Counted from the first letter of the stretch, positions 1 through 11,966 are shown. The stretch is 64,000 nt of DNA from Amborella trichopoda (GCF_000471905.2 NW_006499617.1:3445287-3509286), one strand, 5' to 3'. Notes: generated by a model not told the origin, from the letters alone. Numbers and translations: made by a program.

Positions 1-760
1 AAGGTCATCAAGATAAACGGTGTGATTATCATCAACATATTGAAATCAAGTATGGACTAGTGTGAATTAGAAAATTAGAGTGAAGATAGAGGTGAAGATG
101 CATATCGACATGAAGATGAAGATCAAAGATACCTATCAGATGAAGATGAAGGTTGCAGAATAAAAATCAGGAATGCGTGATCTTCTGATAAAGATTGATG
201 TTTATTAGCTCGTGAAGGCTATAATCACCCATCTCACAATTAGAGAGTGGATCACAAATTTTTGGGTTAAGACATTTGATTCGACTGCTAATTGACTTTA
301 GTGAGAGTGCGATTGAGAGCGGCTAATTTTAATATATAGAGCGTGAGAGAGACAGATCCCATACATGTATGTTCTCTGAGCGTGACTAGTATACAGAAAG
401 AGTGAAGTTCATTTTACTTACTGTGATCCATTTAAAGCTCGTTCTTGAAGTAAGATCAGACTTGAGAACTAGCATCCCTATGTCTAAACTCAGGCATATG
501 GGCTTAAATGGCCCTTTGATAGTATCTCTCCTCTTTTATGTATCTATATAATTTCTTCTCTAAAAATGAATGTATAGCTTTCAAGGCCTGAATCAAAGGT
601 ATTTAGAATATTTTCCTTTTCTTTGATTGATGTAAATTGTAATTGAGGATTACACCTCTGAAACTATTCTATTTTTAGTATATGATATAAAACATATGTT
701 TTTATGATATTGAATGCATGGGCGAATTTAGCACGAAGTGTAAATTTTAATCACTATAAG
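1..760. other. Unassigned AT-rich stretch
   Basis: No coding potential recognised. The first 180 bases are GA-rich, with repeated GAAGATGAAG-like motifs. It adjoins repeat unit R1, but no counterpart of it is seen beside the other R units, so it is probably a separate insertion or an older flank. Its nature is unknown. Confidence 0.4.
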
Positions 761-1370
761 CATCGCATTTTCAGAGCGTCCACCGTGACTCGAAGGGCTT
801 CGACTTGAGGTGTAGTTCAAACAAGATTGAGGTCGGGAAGGAACCTGATTCGAGCTCGCAAGAAGGCAATATTTTTTGATCGCTAGAATCCCATTTTCTG
901 ATGGCCTTCAAATATGGAAGAGTGGCCAAATGACACTCAAATCAAGGGATTTTCATTGCAAAACGATCACAATGACACCCCCTTCGATTTGTGATAAGAA
1001 AGGCGGTCGAAAAAGTGACGGAACGTGCAAGATCGAAGATTTCAAGTTTATGGGTGGCCGAATTTTGAGTTCGCCATAAAAAGTTTGATCCAAGCCTCAA
1101 AATGGATATCAAATTGATTGTCTCAAAAAGATTGACACTTCTCTGGTGTTAGTTTGCCCGGAATGTCACTGAAAAGCTCCAAAAACGGTCTAGAACCATA
1201 GGGAAGGCAAAAGGTCCTTTTTGAGAGATGGTCATGTCATTTCCACGAAAGTATGGAGGGGCCAAACATCCATTTTCACATAAAAACGAAAATAAATTTT
1301 TAATTGATTTTATTGTATTATTCAATAATTAGGCATGCTTTTGAGCATGTACCCTTGTTTAGGATGACAC

Positions 1371-1378
1371 TATATAAG
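1371..1378 (+). promoter_or_regulatory. TATA box of R unit 1
   Basis: TATATAAG, at the same relative place as TATATAAG at 61285-61292 in unit 3. Conservation between diverged copies supports a promoter inside the repeat. Confidence 0.5.
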
Positions 1379-1519
1379 TTCTTTCTCCATATTTGTAACC
1401 CTAAGTAGAAAAGTTGGCAAAATTGAGATTAAGATCAAGATTTTATTGTGTTTGTGCCTTCATTTTCACTTCCAAAGAGAGGAGAGAAAATATTTTACTT
1501 GTAAGAGCATACCTTTGGA

Positions 1520-1770
1520 TCACCAAGACCCTAATCCTAGACCATAGTCCACTTTACTTTAGACCACCTCAACCCTAGACCATAGTCCACTCTACCCTAG
1601 ACTACCTTGGGTCCACTCTACCCTAGACCACCTCAACACTAGGCCATAGTCCACTCTACGCTCAATCCTAAACCATAGTGAACATTATTCATACCACCCT
1701 AACCTTAAACCATAGTCCTTGCTACCCATACTACTCTAGACCACAGATTACCCAATCTACACACCTTAGC
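1520..1770 (+). repeat. Short CCATAG(TCCA) tandem motif block
   Basis: Irregular repeats of ACCATAGTCCACTCTACCC-like units of roughly 20-35 bases. The same block is in R unit 3 at 61440-61620 and in short form at 4050-4130 in unit 2. Confidence 0.6.
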
Positions 1771-1929
1771 CTAGCCCCACCATATATTATATTCCAATCC
1801 CTACACTTAAACCTAGCACACCTAGACCCTCCATCCCAAAACCTTGACCCTCTTCCCCTACAAGGATCTCTCAAGGAGCATTGGGACCAAGCCTAACCTT
1901 TTGAGCTCGAGCCCTTAACTCGCTGCATA

Positions 1930-2662
1930 AGTACTCGGGCCTAACTTCCTTCTCTCTCCCTCTTTGTTCTCTCTTTTTCACCTCTCTTCCTTTCTCTCTT
2001 ATACTCTCTCTCTCCCTCTCTCTTTCTCATTCTCTCTCTCCTTATATTTCTCTTCTTCTCTCCCTCGGCTAACGGCCAAGCTGCTGCCCCAACCTCTCTC
2101 TCTCACACACACACCACTTAGGCTAGTGGCTTAGTCGTTACCTCAACTCCCTCTCTCTATTTCTCCTCTATCTCTCTCTTTCTCTCTTCTCTCTCTTCTC
2201 CTCTCTCTCGTCCTCTCTTTATTTCTTGTTTTCTCACTCCTCTCTTCTCTCTTTTCTCCTCTCCCTCCCCCTCTCTCTATTTCTCCCCTCTCTCTCTCCT
2301 TCTCTCTCCCCCTCTCTTTTCCTCTATCTCTCCCCTCAGGCCAATGGCATAACCATTGGCCTGTCCTCTCTCTCCCTCTTTCGCACTACTTTGGCTAGCA
2401 GCTTAGTTGCTGCCCCAACTTTCCCTCCCCCTCCTCTCTCTCTCTCTCTCAAGTCTGTGGCTTAGTCATTGACCCATCTCTCTCTTTCTTTCCCTTCCCC
2501 TCTCTCTCTCCCACTCTCACTCCCTCTCTTCTTCTCTCATTCTCCCCCTCTTCTCTCTTTCTACCCTCTTCTCTTCTTGTCATGTTCACCCGGTCCCTTT
2601 CTTTATTTCTCTCTTCACTCTTTTCTCTTCCTCACTCTCTTCTCTCCTTCTATTCTTATCTC
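1930..2662 (+). repeat. Polypyrimidine (CT-rich) tract
   Basis: About 730 bases dominated by TCTC, CCTC and TTCTC runs, interrupted by GGCTAGTGGCTTAG-like words at 2120, 2394 and 2456. Long open frames here are low-complexity Ser/Leu/Pro translations and not genes. The matching tract in unit 3 is 61800-62090. Confidence 0.8.
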
Positions 2663-4135
2663 TGTTATGTGTCATTTTTGATGTATTTGTATCCCCAAGA
2701 TGCATAAGGAGAGAGCCAATAATAACCTGGTCCTATCGATACCGAAGACACTGCCAGACCATGGGAAATTGCGAAATAAGCTTAAAACTGGGAAACCTCA
2801 AAAAAGTAGTTTGGGATGCCCGAAGGACGCTCACAAAGTTTCTTCACATTCCTATAAGTTTTGATATAATCAAGATGAAACTCGGTTCTCAAATCGAGTT
2901 CCTTACATGCTGAAAAATGACCTTACAACTACATCCCACTTTTCGGGGCTTCAAATGAATACTAGACCACTGCCATTAGATCTTAAACATCGCAAAACCA
3001 TCAGGGACGAAATTTAGGCTCAATCAGACCTTCCAGGACCGTTCTAGGGCTAACTTACCATAAAAAAATGAGTTTTACACTATTGAGGTGCAACCTCGGT
3101 GAACCAGATTCCATTTATGGAAACTGTATTTTCCCATTTCAGGATGATTTTCAAATGCTCATAACTTGTTCGTTTTGAGTAAGAATAAGCTCAAATTTGG
3201 ACACAAGCTAGGTCTCGACGACCCGTTCCTTTTGACACATGGAACACTTCGTGATATGGCCCGAGACGAGAAAATTTCTAGAGAGAAGATGAATCTAAAA
3301 CTATGAAAATCAGAATTTTAAATAAGAAGACATCCCAAACTTCATGAAGTCATCACTTGATATCGATGTGTTAGATCGTCACAAATTTGAATCTGTGGTA
3401 ATTGTATCGCGAAGGGATACAATTTGGTATAATGTTTTGGCACAATTTGAGGCCAGATAGTGCGAATTTCGAGGTAAAACATGGTAAGATTTTTCGGTCA
3501 CTGGAATACCTTTTTTTGGCGACTTCCCAAATTTGGAATTTGCTCAAACGGAAACCAAATCGGATGAAATTTAGTGCAAAATGATTGTGACATTACTCTT
3601 TAATTCGTGATCAAAATTAGGAGTCGAAACATCGTGAATCATACTCGATTTGTGCTCGAGCTGTATGGATTTGGCGGGATTTTTGGTTCTTCATGAAAAG
3701 CCTGTTTCAAGACAATCAAAGCGCATCAAAATGTCTGTGATAGATAGGCATCTATTCTATGACGATTGATCGCCCGAATTATCGCTACAAGAATCCAAAA
3801 AATTACTCATGACGTCTAGCAATGACAAGACGCCCCTCATAAAGAGATGGTTTTGTCATTTGCTCAAAAGATCTAAGGGGTATTTTGATCATTATGTTAA
3901 AAAAGTGAGCTTAAGTCATTTGTTGTAAAGGTTGGAGAAAGCTTGATAATTTGGGAATAAAATTGAAGCATTAAGCGTGTGTCATTTGTTTTTGCTTCTT
4001 ACTCTCTAGATCAAGTGGTGAGGGGAGAGAAAACTTTGGTAGAGAGATAAATAACCCATAGCCCATACTCCCTAACTTACCCATAGTCCACACTCCTTAG
4101 CCTACACCCTAGCCTACCCCACGAAGGATTGAGAT
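2663..4135 (+). repeat. Large repeat family R, unit 2 (3'-truncated)
   Basis: It starts TGTTATGTGTCATTTTTGAT, matching TGTTGTATG(T/G) starts at 58273 and 62182, and follows unit 1 directly head to tail. It shares the CCATTTATGGA segment and GATATGGCCCGAGA near 3254 with unit 3 (58480 and 58598). It ends in the CCATAGTCC motif block at about 4130, before the polypyrimidine tract, where Copia A sequence begins. Non-coding. Confidence 0.6.
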
Positions 4136-4849
4136 TGATATTGATAAGTTTCCTAAATGAAATAAAAATCCAAAAAAATTAGGACTCTTGGATATATCTC
4201 ATGGTTTTGAAATATATGTAACATCTACAATAAGTTTTCTATTTAGTGTGGATTCCTAATCTTTTATATATGAGAGGAAAGTGTAGATAATTTGTGTGCT
4301 CTATTTGGGTCACCATATGGGAAGGTGGCTTCATCTAGGGAGAGGGGGGCAGGGCCTTTTGTGCATGAGATGCAAGGTCTACCTTAGAGAAAAGAGAGCT
4401 TCCTATGGAGAGCAATATCTTGATTGTGCCTGCTGAAGTTTTTTGAAGATTGAGAGGCTTGTTTCTTATAGAAAAGTGGTTCCAATGGAGTGGTTCCCTT
4501 TTAGTTAGAGAGAAAGTTAGTTTCTCGTTCTCTCTTTGGATAATCTAAACTAGGACACATACCTAGGAAGAAAATCATGAATCTTGATTTCAAAATCTCC
4601 AAATAAAATGTTGAGAAATTTTCCCTAATCGATAATAATGAAAAATATGACACAAAAAGCCCATTAGTAACTAAATAACTGATAGGTCTACCGCTCTGAC
4701 TGCAATCACGCAAACTCGTCACTGCAACTGTGATCTTTATCAGCAACTGAGTAACAACTATGATCCTTCCTCCACACATGGTCTTTCTTCTTCAGTCCCA
4801 AACACAGGTAACTCTTATGCTTTCATGTCTTCTTAATATATTTTACTTT

Positions 4850-5324
4850 GGATAATAGACTCAGGGGCCACAGATCATGTGATTGGCAACTTACAATATC
4901 TATCCAACCTCAAAAATACTGAAATATGAACCCTGTGTCTATTGCTAATGGTTCCTTGATTCATGTCCAAGGTGTTGGTAAGACCAAGTTATTCTCCAAG
5001 TCTTATAACTCTGAAATTCTATTTATGTCATCATTTTCTTTTAACTTGATGTCTGTTAGTAGAATTACTCAAAGCATGAATTACAATATTATTTTTTCCC
5101 CCAACTCTATAACTTTTCAAGACCGGGCCACGGGGAGGAAAATTGGTGATGGAAGATCGTCGTATGGGCTATATTATTTAATCAGGAGAATGAATAAAGC
5201 TTTGGTTGCCAATAAAGATAATTCCAATATTAATAAACCATGGCATTGGAGATTTGGACACCCTTTAGATAAAGTTTTAAAAATTATAAAAGTCATATTT
5301 ATCTTTAAACTCTCATTCTTGTGA
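4850..5324 (+). pseudogene. Copia A protease and GAG-pre-integrase remnant
   Basis: In one frame the sequence reads WIIDSGATDHVIGNLQYLSN, which contains the Copia aspartic protease signature DSGATDH, then a stop, then an open frame from 4926. That frame carries the usual post-protease region and the GAG-pre-integrase motif WHWRFGHP (near 5240-5263). The protein would process the polyprotein and lead into the integrase. The protease active site looks intact, but the frame is broken straight after it. Confidence 0.8.
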
Positions 5325-6066
5325 AGTGTGTAAATTCTCAAAACAGATAAGACTTGTTTTTTAGTCTTTTATGCGTGTTTCAAAGAAACCCTTTTATTTG
5401 ATACATTCTGATGTGTGGGGACCTACCTTAGTTGATTCTTATGATAGCTTTAAATATTTTGTTACTTATATTGATGATTGGTCTCGTGCCACTTGGGTAT
5501 ATTTATTGAAATAAAAAAAAAAAATCCTTATCTTCTAAGAAGCTTCCAAACTAATTTGCACTCAATATAATGGCAAGATTAGAATTCTACAGACTGATAA
5601 TGGTACAAAGTATGTGAATAAAACTTTATCTGAGCATTTATTGAATCTTAGTATTATACAACAAACATCATGCGTTGGAACACTTCAGCAGAAAGGAGTT
5701 GTTGAAAGGAAAAATAGACACCTTTTGGAAGCTATAATGTCTTTGATGTTTCACATACATGTTCCAAAAATTATTTGTCTGAAGATGTTTTAACTACTTG
5801 CTCTGATTAACAGACTTCCAAGTAAAATTCTAAAGGATAAATCTCCACTTGAAATATTGAAAAATAGAAAATTTGACTTGTCTCATTTGCGAGTATTTGG
5901 ATCCGTGTCTTAAGTTCATGTGGTTGGGCACAACTGTGACAAACTTGATAAATGTTTTAGTAGATGTATCCTTCTTGAATACTCCTCCACTCAAAAGGGA
6001 TACAGATATTAGGATCCCACAACCAGAAAAATTCAGATTTCTAGAGCTGTTCATCTTATTACAATA
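5325..6066 (+). pseudogene. Copia A integrase core remnant
   Basis: Translated pieces give HSDVWGPTLVDSYDSFKYF, then YIDDWSRATWVYLL, TDNGTKYVN (near 5596) and GVVERKNRHLLEA (near 5697). These hold the D, D and E positions expected of a DDE integrase. A run of A at 5512-5523 and later stops break the frame. The downstream LSHLRVFGSVS and CILLEYSSTQKGY segments match the usual Copia integrase C-terminal region. Integrase inserts the cDNA into the host genome. This copy cannot make it. Confidence 0.8.
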
Positions 6067-6479
6067 GAGTCTTATTTCCCTAATACATTGGAGAGTGGTT
6101 TGGAAAATATGACTTCGAAGGAGTGTTCAAGAGGTCGTTTGTTCTTGTCTAATATTAGTACCAGTGATGTGTCCAACGCGTGAGGAACAAGTCATGATGA
6201 TTAAATAGAAGTTAAAGATACAACTAAAACTCACCAAACTGCTTTAGAAGAAGAAGACTTCACCATGGCCGTGGCCCCTCCTAATCCCCCCTTATGCATG
6301 TCTTCTTTTTTCTCTCAACCTTCCTCTAAACTTCAAGATTTTTTTATACGTACTATGTAGTTTCTTAGTATATTCAAAATCATATTTTTTATGAATGATT
6401 ATTTTTTTTTTTTGAGTTATATTTTTAATAATTTTGAACCAACCAACTTTCATAATGCTTTTTCTCAACCTCTGTGGAG

Positions 6480-7065
6480 GAATGTCTTGAAAGAGGAACT
6501 TCAAGCACGTGACAAAAACCATACTTGAGACATTGTCAAGCTATTTAAAGAGACGAAAGGATATGGTTGTAGGTGAGTTTATAAAATCAAATATAATAGT
6601 GATGGGTCTATTGAGAGACATAAGGCGAGGTTAGAGGCCAAAGGAGTTATCGAAACTTATACAGTGGACTATAAAGAGACTTTTGCACCAGTTGCCAAGA
6701 TGAATGGTGTTCATATTATTTTGTCTATTACAGTTAATTGTGGGTGGCCTTTGCATCAGACGGATATAAAAAATGCCTTCTTACATGGTGGCCTTGAAAA
6801 AGAAGTCCATATGAGTCTTCCTCTATGCCATTTTAAAGAAAATGAGAAAGGTCTTCTATGCAAATTAAAGATGACTTTGTATGAACTTAAACAATCACCT
6901 CGCGCATGGTATGTCAAACTCAGCTCAACCTTGATGAGTATCAGGTTTCTTAGAAGTTCAGTTGATTCTTTAATGTTCACAAACAAAGGAACTTCATGTA
7001 CAACAGTTGTACTCATTTATGTTGATGATATTACCACTACAAGTAATGATAAAAAAGCATCATAA
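6480..7065 (+). pseudogene. Copia A reverse transcriptase remnant
   Basis: Reads YGCRWVYKIKYNSDGSIERH, then DYKETFAPVAKMNGVHIILS, the DIKNAFLHGGLEKEV motif, YELKQSPRAWYVKL and LIYVDDITTTSND. The YVDD polymerase active site is at about 7018-7029. From 6664 to 7065 the frame is open for 133 codons, but stops and a frameshift flank it. The family uses this domain to copy element RNA into cDNA. Confidence 0.9.
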
Positions 7066-7965
7066 AGCTTAAAAATTATCTTCATAAAAAATTTGACATC
7101 AAGGATCTTGGTAAACTAAAGTATTTTCTTGGATATGAACTAGCACATTCAAAAAAGAGACTCTTCATTTCTCAAAGGAAACATGTATTAAATCTGTTGA
7201 AAGACTTGGGAAACCGGGAGTCAAACCCATTGACACCCCTGTTGATATTAATTGCAAGCTTAATTCAACAAATGGAAAACCTCTCTAAGATATGGGCCCC
7301 TTTCAGAGACTTGTAGATAGATTGATTTATTTGATTCTAACACGACCAGATATAATGTATGCAGATAGTCTTGTGAGCCAATTTATGCATGTTCTTATAT
7401 CATGTCATATTGAGGTTGTCAATAGGATTCTCAGACATCTTAAGTTGTCACTCGGCAGAGATATTTGATTGAAATCGAATGGTCACACTAATATTAGTGG
7501 TTATTCTGATATTGACTGGGTAGGTAGTCCAATTGATAAGAGGTCCACTACCAGCTATTGTACATTGGTAGGAGGAAACTTAGTTACTTAGAAAAGTAAG
7601 AAACAAAATGTAGTTGCTCGATCCAGTGTAGAGACCGAATATAATTCTATGGATTTAATTACAAATGTATTGATGTAGCTAACATACCTACTTCGAGATA
7701 TGGGGTTCCCAACAGTCAATCTAATAGAGATGTTTTGTGATAATCAAGCAGTTAATCATATAGCCTCCAATCCAGTTTTTCATGAAAAAACTAAGCACAT
7801 AGAAATTGATTGTCACTTTGTGAGAGAAAGGTTCAGTAAAAAATTATTATCCTTATGTTCGAAGTGAAGACCAACTTGTAGACATATTTACCAAAGCTAT
7901 TGCGAAAACAAAGTTCCATCAGATAGTATCCAAGTTGGGCTCTATTGATGTCAATGCACCAACTT
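7066..7965 (+). pseudogene. Copia A RT C-terminus and RNase H remnant
   Basis: Pieces in shifting frames read FDIKDLGKLKYFLGYELAHS, LILTRPDIMYADSLVSQFM, SGYSDIDWVGSPIDKRSTTS, KKQNVVARSSVETEYNSM and CDNQAVNHIASNPVFHEKTK. This is the usual Copia order running into the RNase H domain and the KHIEIDCHFVRE tail. Several stops are present (for example at the expected Trp of GNLVTWKSKK). Confidence 0.85.
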
Positions 7966-8258
7966 GAGGGGGAGTGTTGACAGTTATAGAAAGTAGATAT
8001 TGAGCTTCCTATCTTGTATAATACAAGATATGAAAGTTTCCTAAATTGAATTTCCTATATTGTGAGATTACTATTATATGGAATTTGCTTCCTAAAAAGC
8101 AAGAGTTGTAACTCGATAAATCTTTGGTAAACCAGAGTAATCCTTATGAATGAAATTCTGGTTTCCTTCGTGGACGTAAGCACCATTGCCAAACCACGTA
8201 GATGCTGTGTTGATCTATTTATCTTTCTCTTCTCTATTTCGTTATTACAGTCTCTACA
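7966..8258 (+). repeat. Copia A polypurine tract and 3' LTR
   Basis: The PPT GAGGGGGAG (7966-7974) is followed by TGTTGACAG, the canonical TG start of a Copia LTR. The LTR runs about 284 bases to a probable CA end at TCTCTACA (8258). It contains several TTTCCTAAA/TTCCTATATT motifs. The right end is estimated, because no clear 5' LTR is available for alignment. Confidence 0.7.
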
Positions 8259-8398
8259 ATATCAATCTTGTTCCTTTTTTATATATATCCAAGAATTAGC
8301 TTCGAGTTTGTAGATAATGCTTTTTACAAGTTACCATCAAAGAATGCTTTCATCGAGGATAGGCAATATCTATGCCTTACGATTTGCATGGCCAGTGG
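8259..8398. other. Flank split by Copia B
   Basis: Short unassigned stretch whose last bases AGTGG (8394-8398) are the left target-site duplication of Copia B. The original sequence resumes at 12189. Confidence 0.5.
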
Positions 8399-8608
8399 TA
8401 AAGAAATTTTTAAAGAGCGAGGAACTCTTTGAAAAATAATTGTGCCCCACATGCTTCTTGTAGTGGTCCTTTCATTGTATATATAATGGTAGTACAATGG
8501 TGTTCTATTTTGTTACATGCAATGTATGCTTTCCTATCTTGTTACATGCCCCTCTCAAAATGAAAGAGCAATACACTTTCCTACCTTGATTGAATTTTGT
8601 TTCTGTTA
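8399..8608 (-). repeat. Copia B 3' LTR
   Basis: Aligns nearly end to end with 11967-12188. Both contain GAGGAACTCTTTGAAAAA, TTCATTGTATATATAATGG and CAATACACTTTCCTA. In element orientation it begins TAACAG instead of the usual TG. The reverse-complement PPT CCCCCCCTC follows at 8609-8617. Confidence 0.9.
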
Positions 8609-9215
8609 CCCCCCCTCAAACTCGGCCGAGGAGGCATTTGAAGCTTGAGTTTGAAGCAAAGATCTCACAAAACATCTCGTGGCGAAGGCTTGGTAAAGAT
8701 AACAACCACTTGATTGCGAGAGGAAACAAATCGAGAGATAAGCAATCCAAGAGCAACCTTTTTAGGCACAAATTGATAGTCCAACTCAATGTGTTTTGTC
8801 CGAGCATGAAAACAAGATTAATTTTCATGTAGAGAGTAGTAAGATTGTCACAAAAAAGTATTGGTGGCTGAAGAAGAAGCACCACAATATCCAGAAGAAT
8901 AAAAGAAAGCCATATTAATTCAGCAGCAGTGGATGCCATAGATCGGTATTTTGCTTCAACACTTAAATGAGCCACAATCGATTGTTTCTTAGCACTCCAA
9001 GATATACAGTTGGAACCAAAATAGGCGCAAAAACTAGTGGTTGAACGACAATGGCTTGGACACCCAGTCAAGTCGACATCAGAGAAAGCATATAACTCAA
9101 GGGAATTAGCAGATAATATTCTTATACCATAGGATTGTGTACGCCTAAGATAATGAAGAATCCGCTTCATTGTTTGAAAATGTGCAATTGTCAGGGCATG
9201 CATAAATTGGCACAT
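8609..9215 (-). pseudogene. Copia B RNase H remnant
   Basis: A 199-codon frame on the minus strand reads MKRILHYLRRTQSYGIRI, then FSDVDLTGCPSHCRSTTSF, SWSAKKQSIVAHLSVEAKYR and ELIWLSFILLDI. This is the Copia RNase H order, with the substrate-strand D and E positions visible. After CDNLTTLYMKIN the frame drifts out of register, so the C-terminal third is not authentic. Confidence 0.85.
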
Positions 9216-9493
9216 TGTATTAACATTATGGGAAAGGTCAGACCATGTTATGGTAATGTATTAGGGTGCACCAACAATGCTCCGATAAAGGGATGGATCA
9301 AGAAATGGATCAGAATTCTCATGAATATTATTCTTCCTTTAGGTTTGGCACCAAGCATCTGAGCACGATTAAGAAGATCCCATACATATTTGCGTTGCGA
9401 TGGAAATATAAGATACCTAAATGCCAAGAAAGTAATGAAGCGGCCCAAGATCTTTCATTGAAAATTCTTTTCTAAGTTGAGAAATGAACCGCT

Positions 9494-9950
9494 CTAGAAG
9501 ATCTGCATTATCACAAGTAACAATAATATCATCACCATAAAAGAGAAGGATAATAGTACCTTGAGACCATATAAGGCTCTATTTAATTTGCAGACGTGAT
9601 TTGGATTGTTTGAGCTCACAAATCCAAGAGGTTGTTTCATAAATATAAATTCATTAAGAAAATCATGTAGGAAAGCATTTTTCACATCAAACTATTTGAT
9701 AGGGCAATTTTAAGTTTTTCTATACTACAGTCAAACTTTAATTTAGTCTTATAGACCCAACGCCAACCAACGACATTCATACCTAGAAGACATGGAACTA
9801 GCTCCCAAGTTGAATTAACATGTAGGGCTTTAATTTTCTCTTCCATCGCACAGTGCCTACCCATATGACCCAAGGCGGACTTAACGGTTTTAGGTTTAGA
9901 AGGGATAACTTCAAAAGTAGGAGCACTTGATATTGCTCTCATAGATGGGA
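9494..9950 (-). pseudogene. Copia B reverse transcriptase remnant
   Basis: Minus-strand pieces read EEKIKALHVNSTWELVPC, GWRWVYKTKLKFDCSIEKLK, MKNAFLHDFLNEFIFMKQPL and HVCKLNRALYGLK. These are the N-terminal and palm-entry motifs of Copia RT. The YVDD region is ruined: a deletion leads straight from YGLK to a hydrophobic frame. 9216-9493 carries only further decayed RT sequence. Confidence 0.8.
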
Positions 9951-10315
9951 GAGTTTGAGGTCTTTGAGTTAAGATCTTGTGACCATGTGATGGCGAGGAG
10001 GCTCAGAGGCTGATAAAAAATTAGATTAGTTGGTTTCTTGAGTGACAACACTTTCATCAACATGATTGTGTATTGTATCATCCTAAACATCTTGGATTGG
10101 TGTTGTTGTAATGATGTCTTCCACTACAAGAGAAGTTGGAGAGCTATCATTTATGATGGGCAAAGCAGGACCTAAGGGACCCGATATATCAAGGGCGTCT
10201 TGTATGGGTGGTTCATGTGGAGATGGTGAAGCAGAAGAGGAAGGAGTTTGTATGTCAAACATATCACTCTGACCATTCTGCAAACGATGACAGCTCCCCT
10301 TGAACTTGAGCACTA

Positions 10316-11142
10316 TCAAACAAAGAAATGCGGGTTAACATGAGAATAAATATTTTCATCAAATACAACATGTCTAGAGATATAGACTGGTCTTGTGGGT
10401 AGATGTAGACATCTGTAACGCTTATGTTGGATACTATAGACCAAGAATACACATGAAAGAGAACGGGGACTAAATTTTTTTGTAGCATAGTCTCGAAGAT
10501 ATAGAAAACATGGACGACTAAACTCGAAGTGAGGAGTAGTCAGGTAAGCATGCAAACAATAATGAGTATGGTGAATCCATTCTTAATTGGTAAGAGGGAA
10601 ATCTATTGCTAACAAATATTGCGGTATTAAAGGCTTCAATCTAAAAACGTTTAAGAATTCTTGCATGAATCATCATTGTAAAACCCAATTCTATAACATT
10701 TATATGTTTCCTTTCAGCTATTCCATTTTGGTCAGGAGTTCTCAGACATGACAATTGTTGCATGATTTCATTGTCATTAAAATGATCAATAAATTATTTC
10801 TTACCAAATTCACCACCTCCATCACATTGAAAAACTCGAACTTTTTTTATCAAACCCCCGTTCAACCATACAATGAAATTTCATAAATGCATCGAAAAAT
10901 TTAGATTTCTGTTTCAAATGATAAATCTAAGTAAACCAAATATAATCATCAACAAAGACCACATAAAATCGATAACTTTGATTAGATAAAATTGGAACGG
11001 GGCCCCATAAGTTTGAATGAATCTTTAAGAGAGATTCAATAGAGGTTTTATCAATACCACTAAAAGGAAGCGTACAACTTTTTCCAATTTGACAACTAGC
11101 ATAGATAGAATGAGATTTATATAATGCATCAACATTAATCAA
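10316..11142 (-). pseudogene. Copia B integrase and GAG-pre-integrase remnant
   Basis: The part at 11142-10927 reads CQIGKSCTLPFSG, then HSNLWGPVPILSNQSYRFYV and FVDDYIWFT, the start of the integrase core. The part at 10555-10316 reads FSPRSLSCVFLVYS and YISRHVVFDENIY, the integrase C-terminal region. The middle is frameshifted. A linker of decayed polyprotein occupies 9951-10315. Confidence 0.8.
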
Positions 11143-11211
11143 TTATTTAGATTCCAAGTAACGAACAACTTTATTTTGGGGATGTCAAAGGCCAAAAAAC
11201 TTTATTTTCAT

Positions 11212-11708
11212 CTAGTACAACTTTTTCAATAACCACCAAATTATCACAATACTCTTAAATTTGCGTATGTCTTCTGATAGGGTTAAATTCCCTTTCTTGC
11301 AGAGTCGGAGTTGCTGGGTAAGTTGGAACTCCCTAGCTTGAGAATTACCTACGTAGGCATTCTTCAGGGCATTTCCAAACTTATACAGAAGTCTTGAGGG
11401 CAACAACAAGGCCAAAACACTATTCTAATAATGTCCTTATGATCTAGGCTTCAAGAAGCCAGTCGGACTTTAGCCATGATTTGTAGTCTGGGTTTTCGAT
11501 TCACTCATACCATAAGGAGAGAAAATCTTTTGATTCAGTGTAGGGCAATAACCATTAATAAATTCAAAAAGTTCCTGACTCTCAATGAGAGAACGTATTT
11601 GAGTTCTCATAATAGATAGTTGTTTTACGTCAAGTTAATAGACATAAAGTTTCCTATATTAAGGGTAAAGGGATAGGGATATTTGTTTGATGAGGATGAA
11701 GTGTCCAT
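11212..11708 (-). pseudogene. Copia B gag remnant
   Basis: A start codon at 11706-11708 (minus) opens MDTSSSSNKYPYPFTLNIGN, a typical Copia gag N-terminus. Further down, REFQLTQQLRLCKKGNLTLS followed by EDIRKFKSI matches the gag core (UBN2-like) helix. Much of gag between these is missing or shifted. Confidence 0.75.
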
Positions 11709-11954
11709 TAGAGCAAAGAGGTAATTGATGAGAGAGGGTATGAGAGTGGATTCAGATTTTTTTTTTTTGATAGAAATTGGGTATATAAAATAGAGTCCAA
11801 AGGGATATAAAAAGGAGAATTTGCAAAGGGGATTTAACAAGGAGATTTTGGGAAATATGAAGTGAGAAAAACGGAGAGTTTAGTGTTTCAAGAGAGGGAC
11901 TTACCTTCAATAGAGGAAATCCTAACATGGAAGTTGAGCTTGGGATCGATGGTT

Positions 11955-11966
11955 GCTCTTATACCA
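11955..11966 (-). other. Copia B primer-binding site
   Basis: Minus-strand TGGTATAAGAGC sits immediately after the 5' LTR. It differs by one base from TGGTATCAGAGC, the common initiator-Met tRNA primer site of Copia elements. Confidence 0.85.

Larger units (their letters stand above)
761..2662 (+). repeat. Large repeat family R, unit 1 (5'-truncated)
   Basis: By eye this aligns with 58740-58985 and 60955-62181. Shared parts are the CTCGAAGGGCTTCGACTTGAGG segment (CTCAAAGGGCTTCAATTTGAGG in the other copy), the stretch around GGGATTTTCATTGCAAAACGA, the GGCAAAAGGTCCTTTTT segment, a TATATAAG box, a block of short CCATAG/CCTAGACC repeats and a polypyrimidine tract. No protein is encoded. The TATA box followed by a long transcribed-looking part suggests an LTR of a retroelement, but no primer-binding site was found. 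The 5' part present in units 2 and 3 is missing here. Confidence 0.65.
4136..8258 (+). mobile_element. Ty1/Copia retrotransposon A, decayed
   Basis: Copia domains follow in the standard order PR, GAG-pre-integrase, INT, RT, RNase H, then PPT and 3' LTR, all on the plus strand with several stops and frameshifts. A convincing 5' LTR and gag are not seen. 4136-4290 holds AGTTTCCTAAATGAA and a TATATATGAGAGGAAA box that weakly resemble 3' LTR text, and may be a ruined 5' LTR. The stretch 4290-4850 shows no recognisable gag. Confidence 0.85.

Noticed and set aside
2226-2681. Long plus-strand open frames in the CT-rich tract
   Set aside because: They are Ser/Leu/Pro low-complexity translations of TCTC repeats, without start context or family resemblance.
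8310-8398. Possible LINE reverse transcriptase motif (NAFIEDRQYL)
   Set aside because: A short match to the NAFVEGRQIL-type LINE word, but no further RT motif follows on either side of Copia B, so support is too weak.
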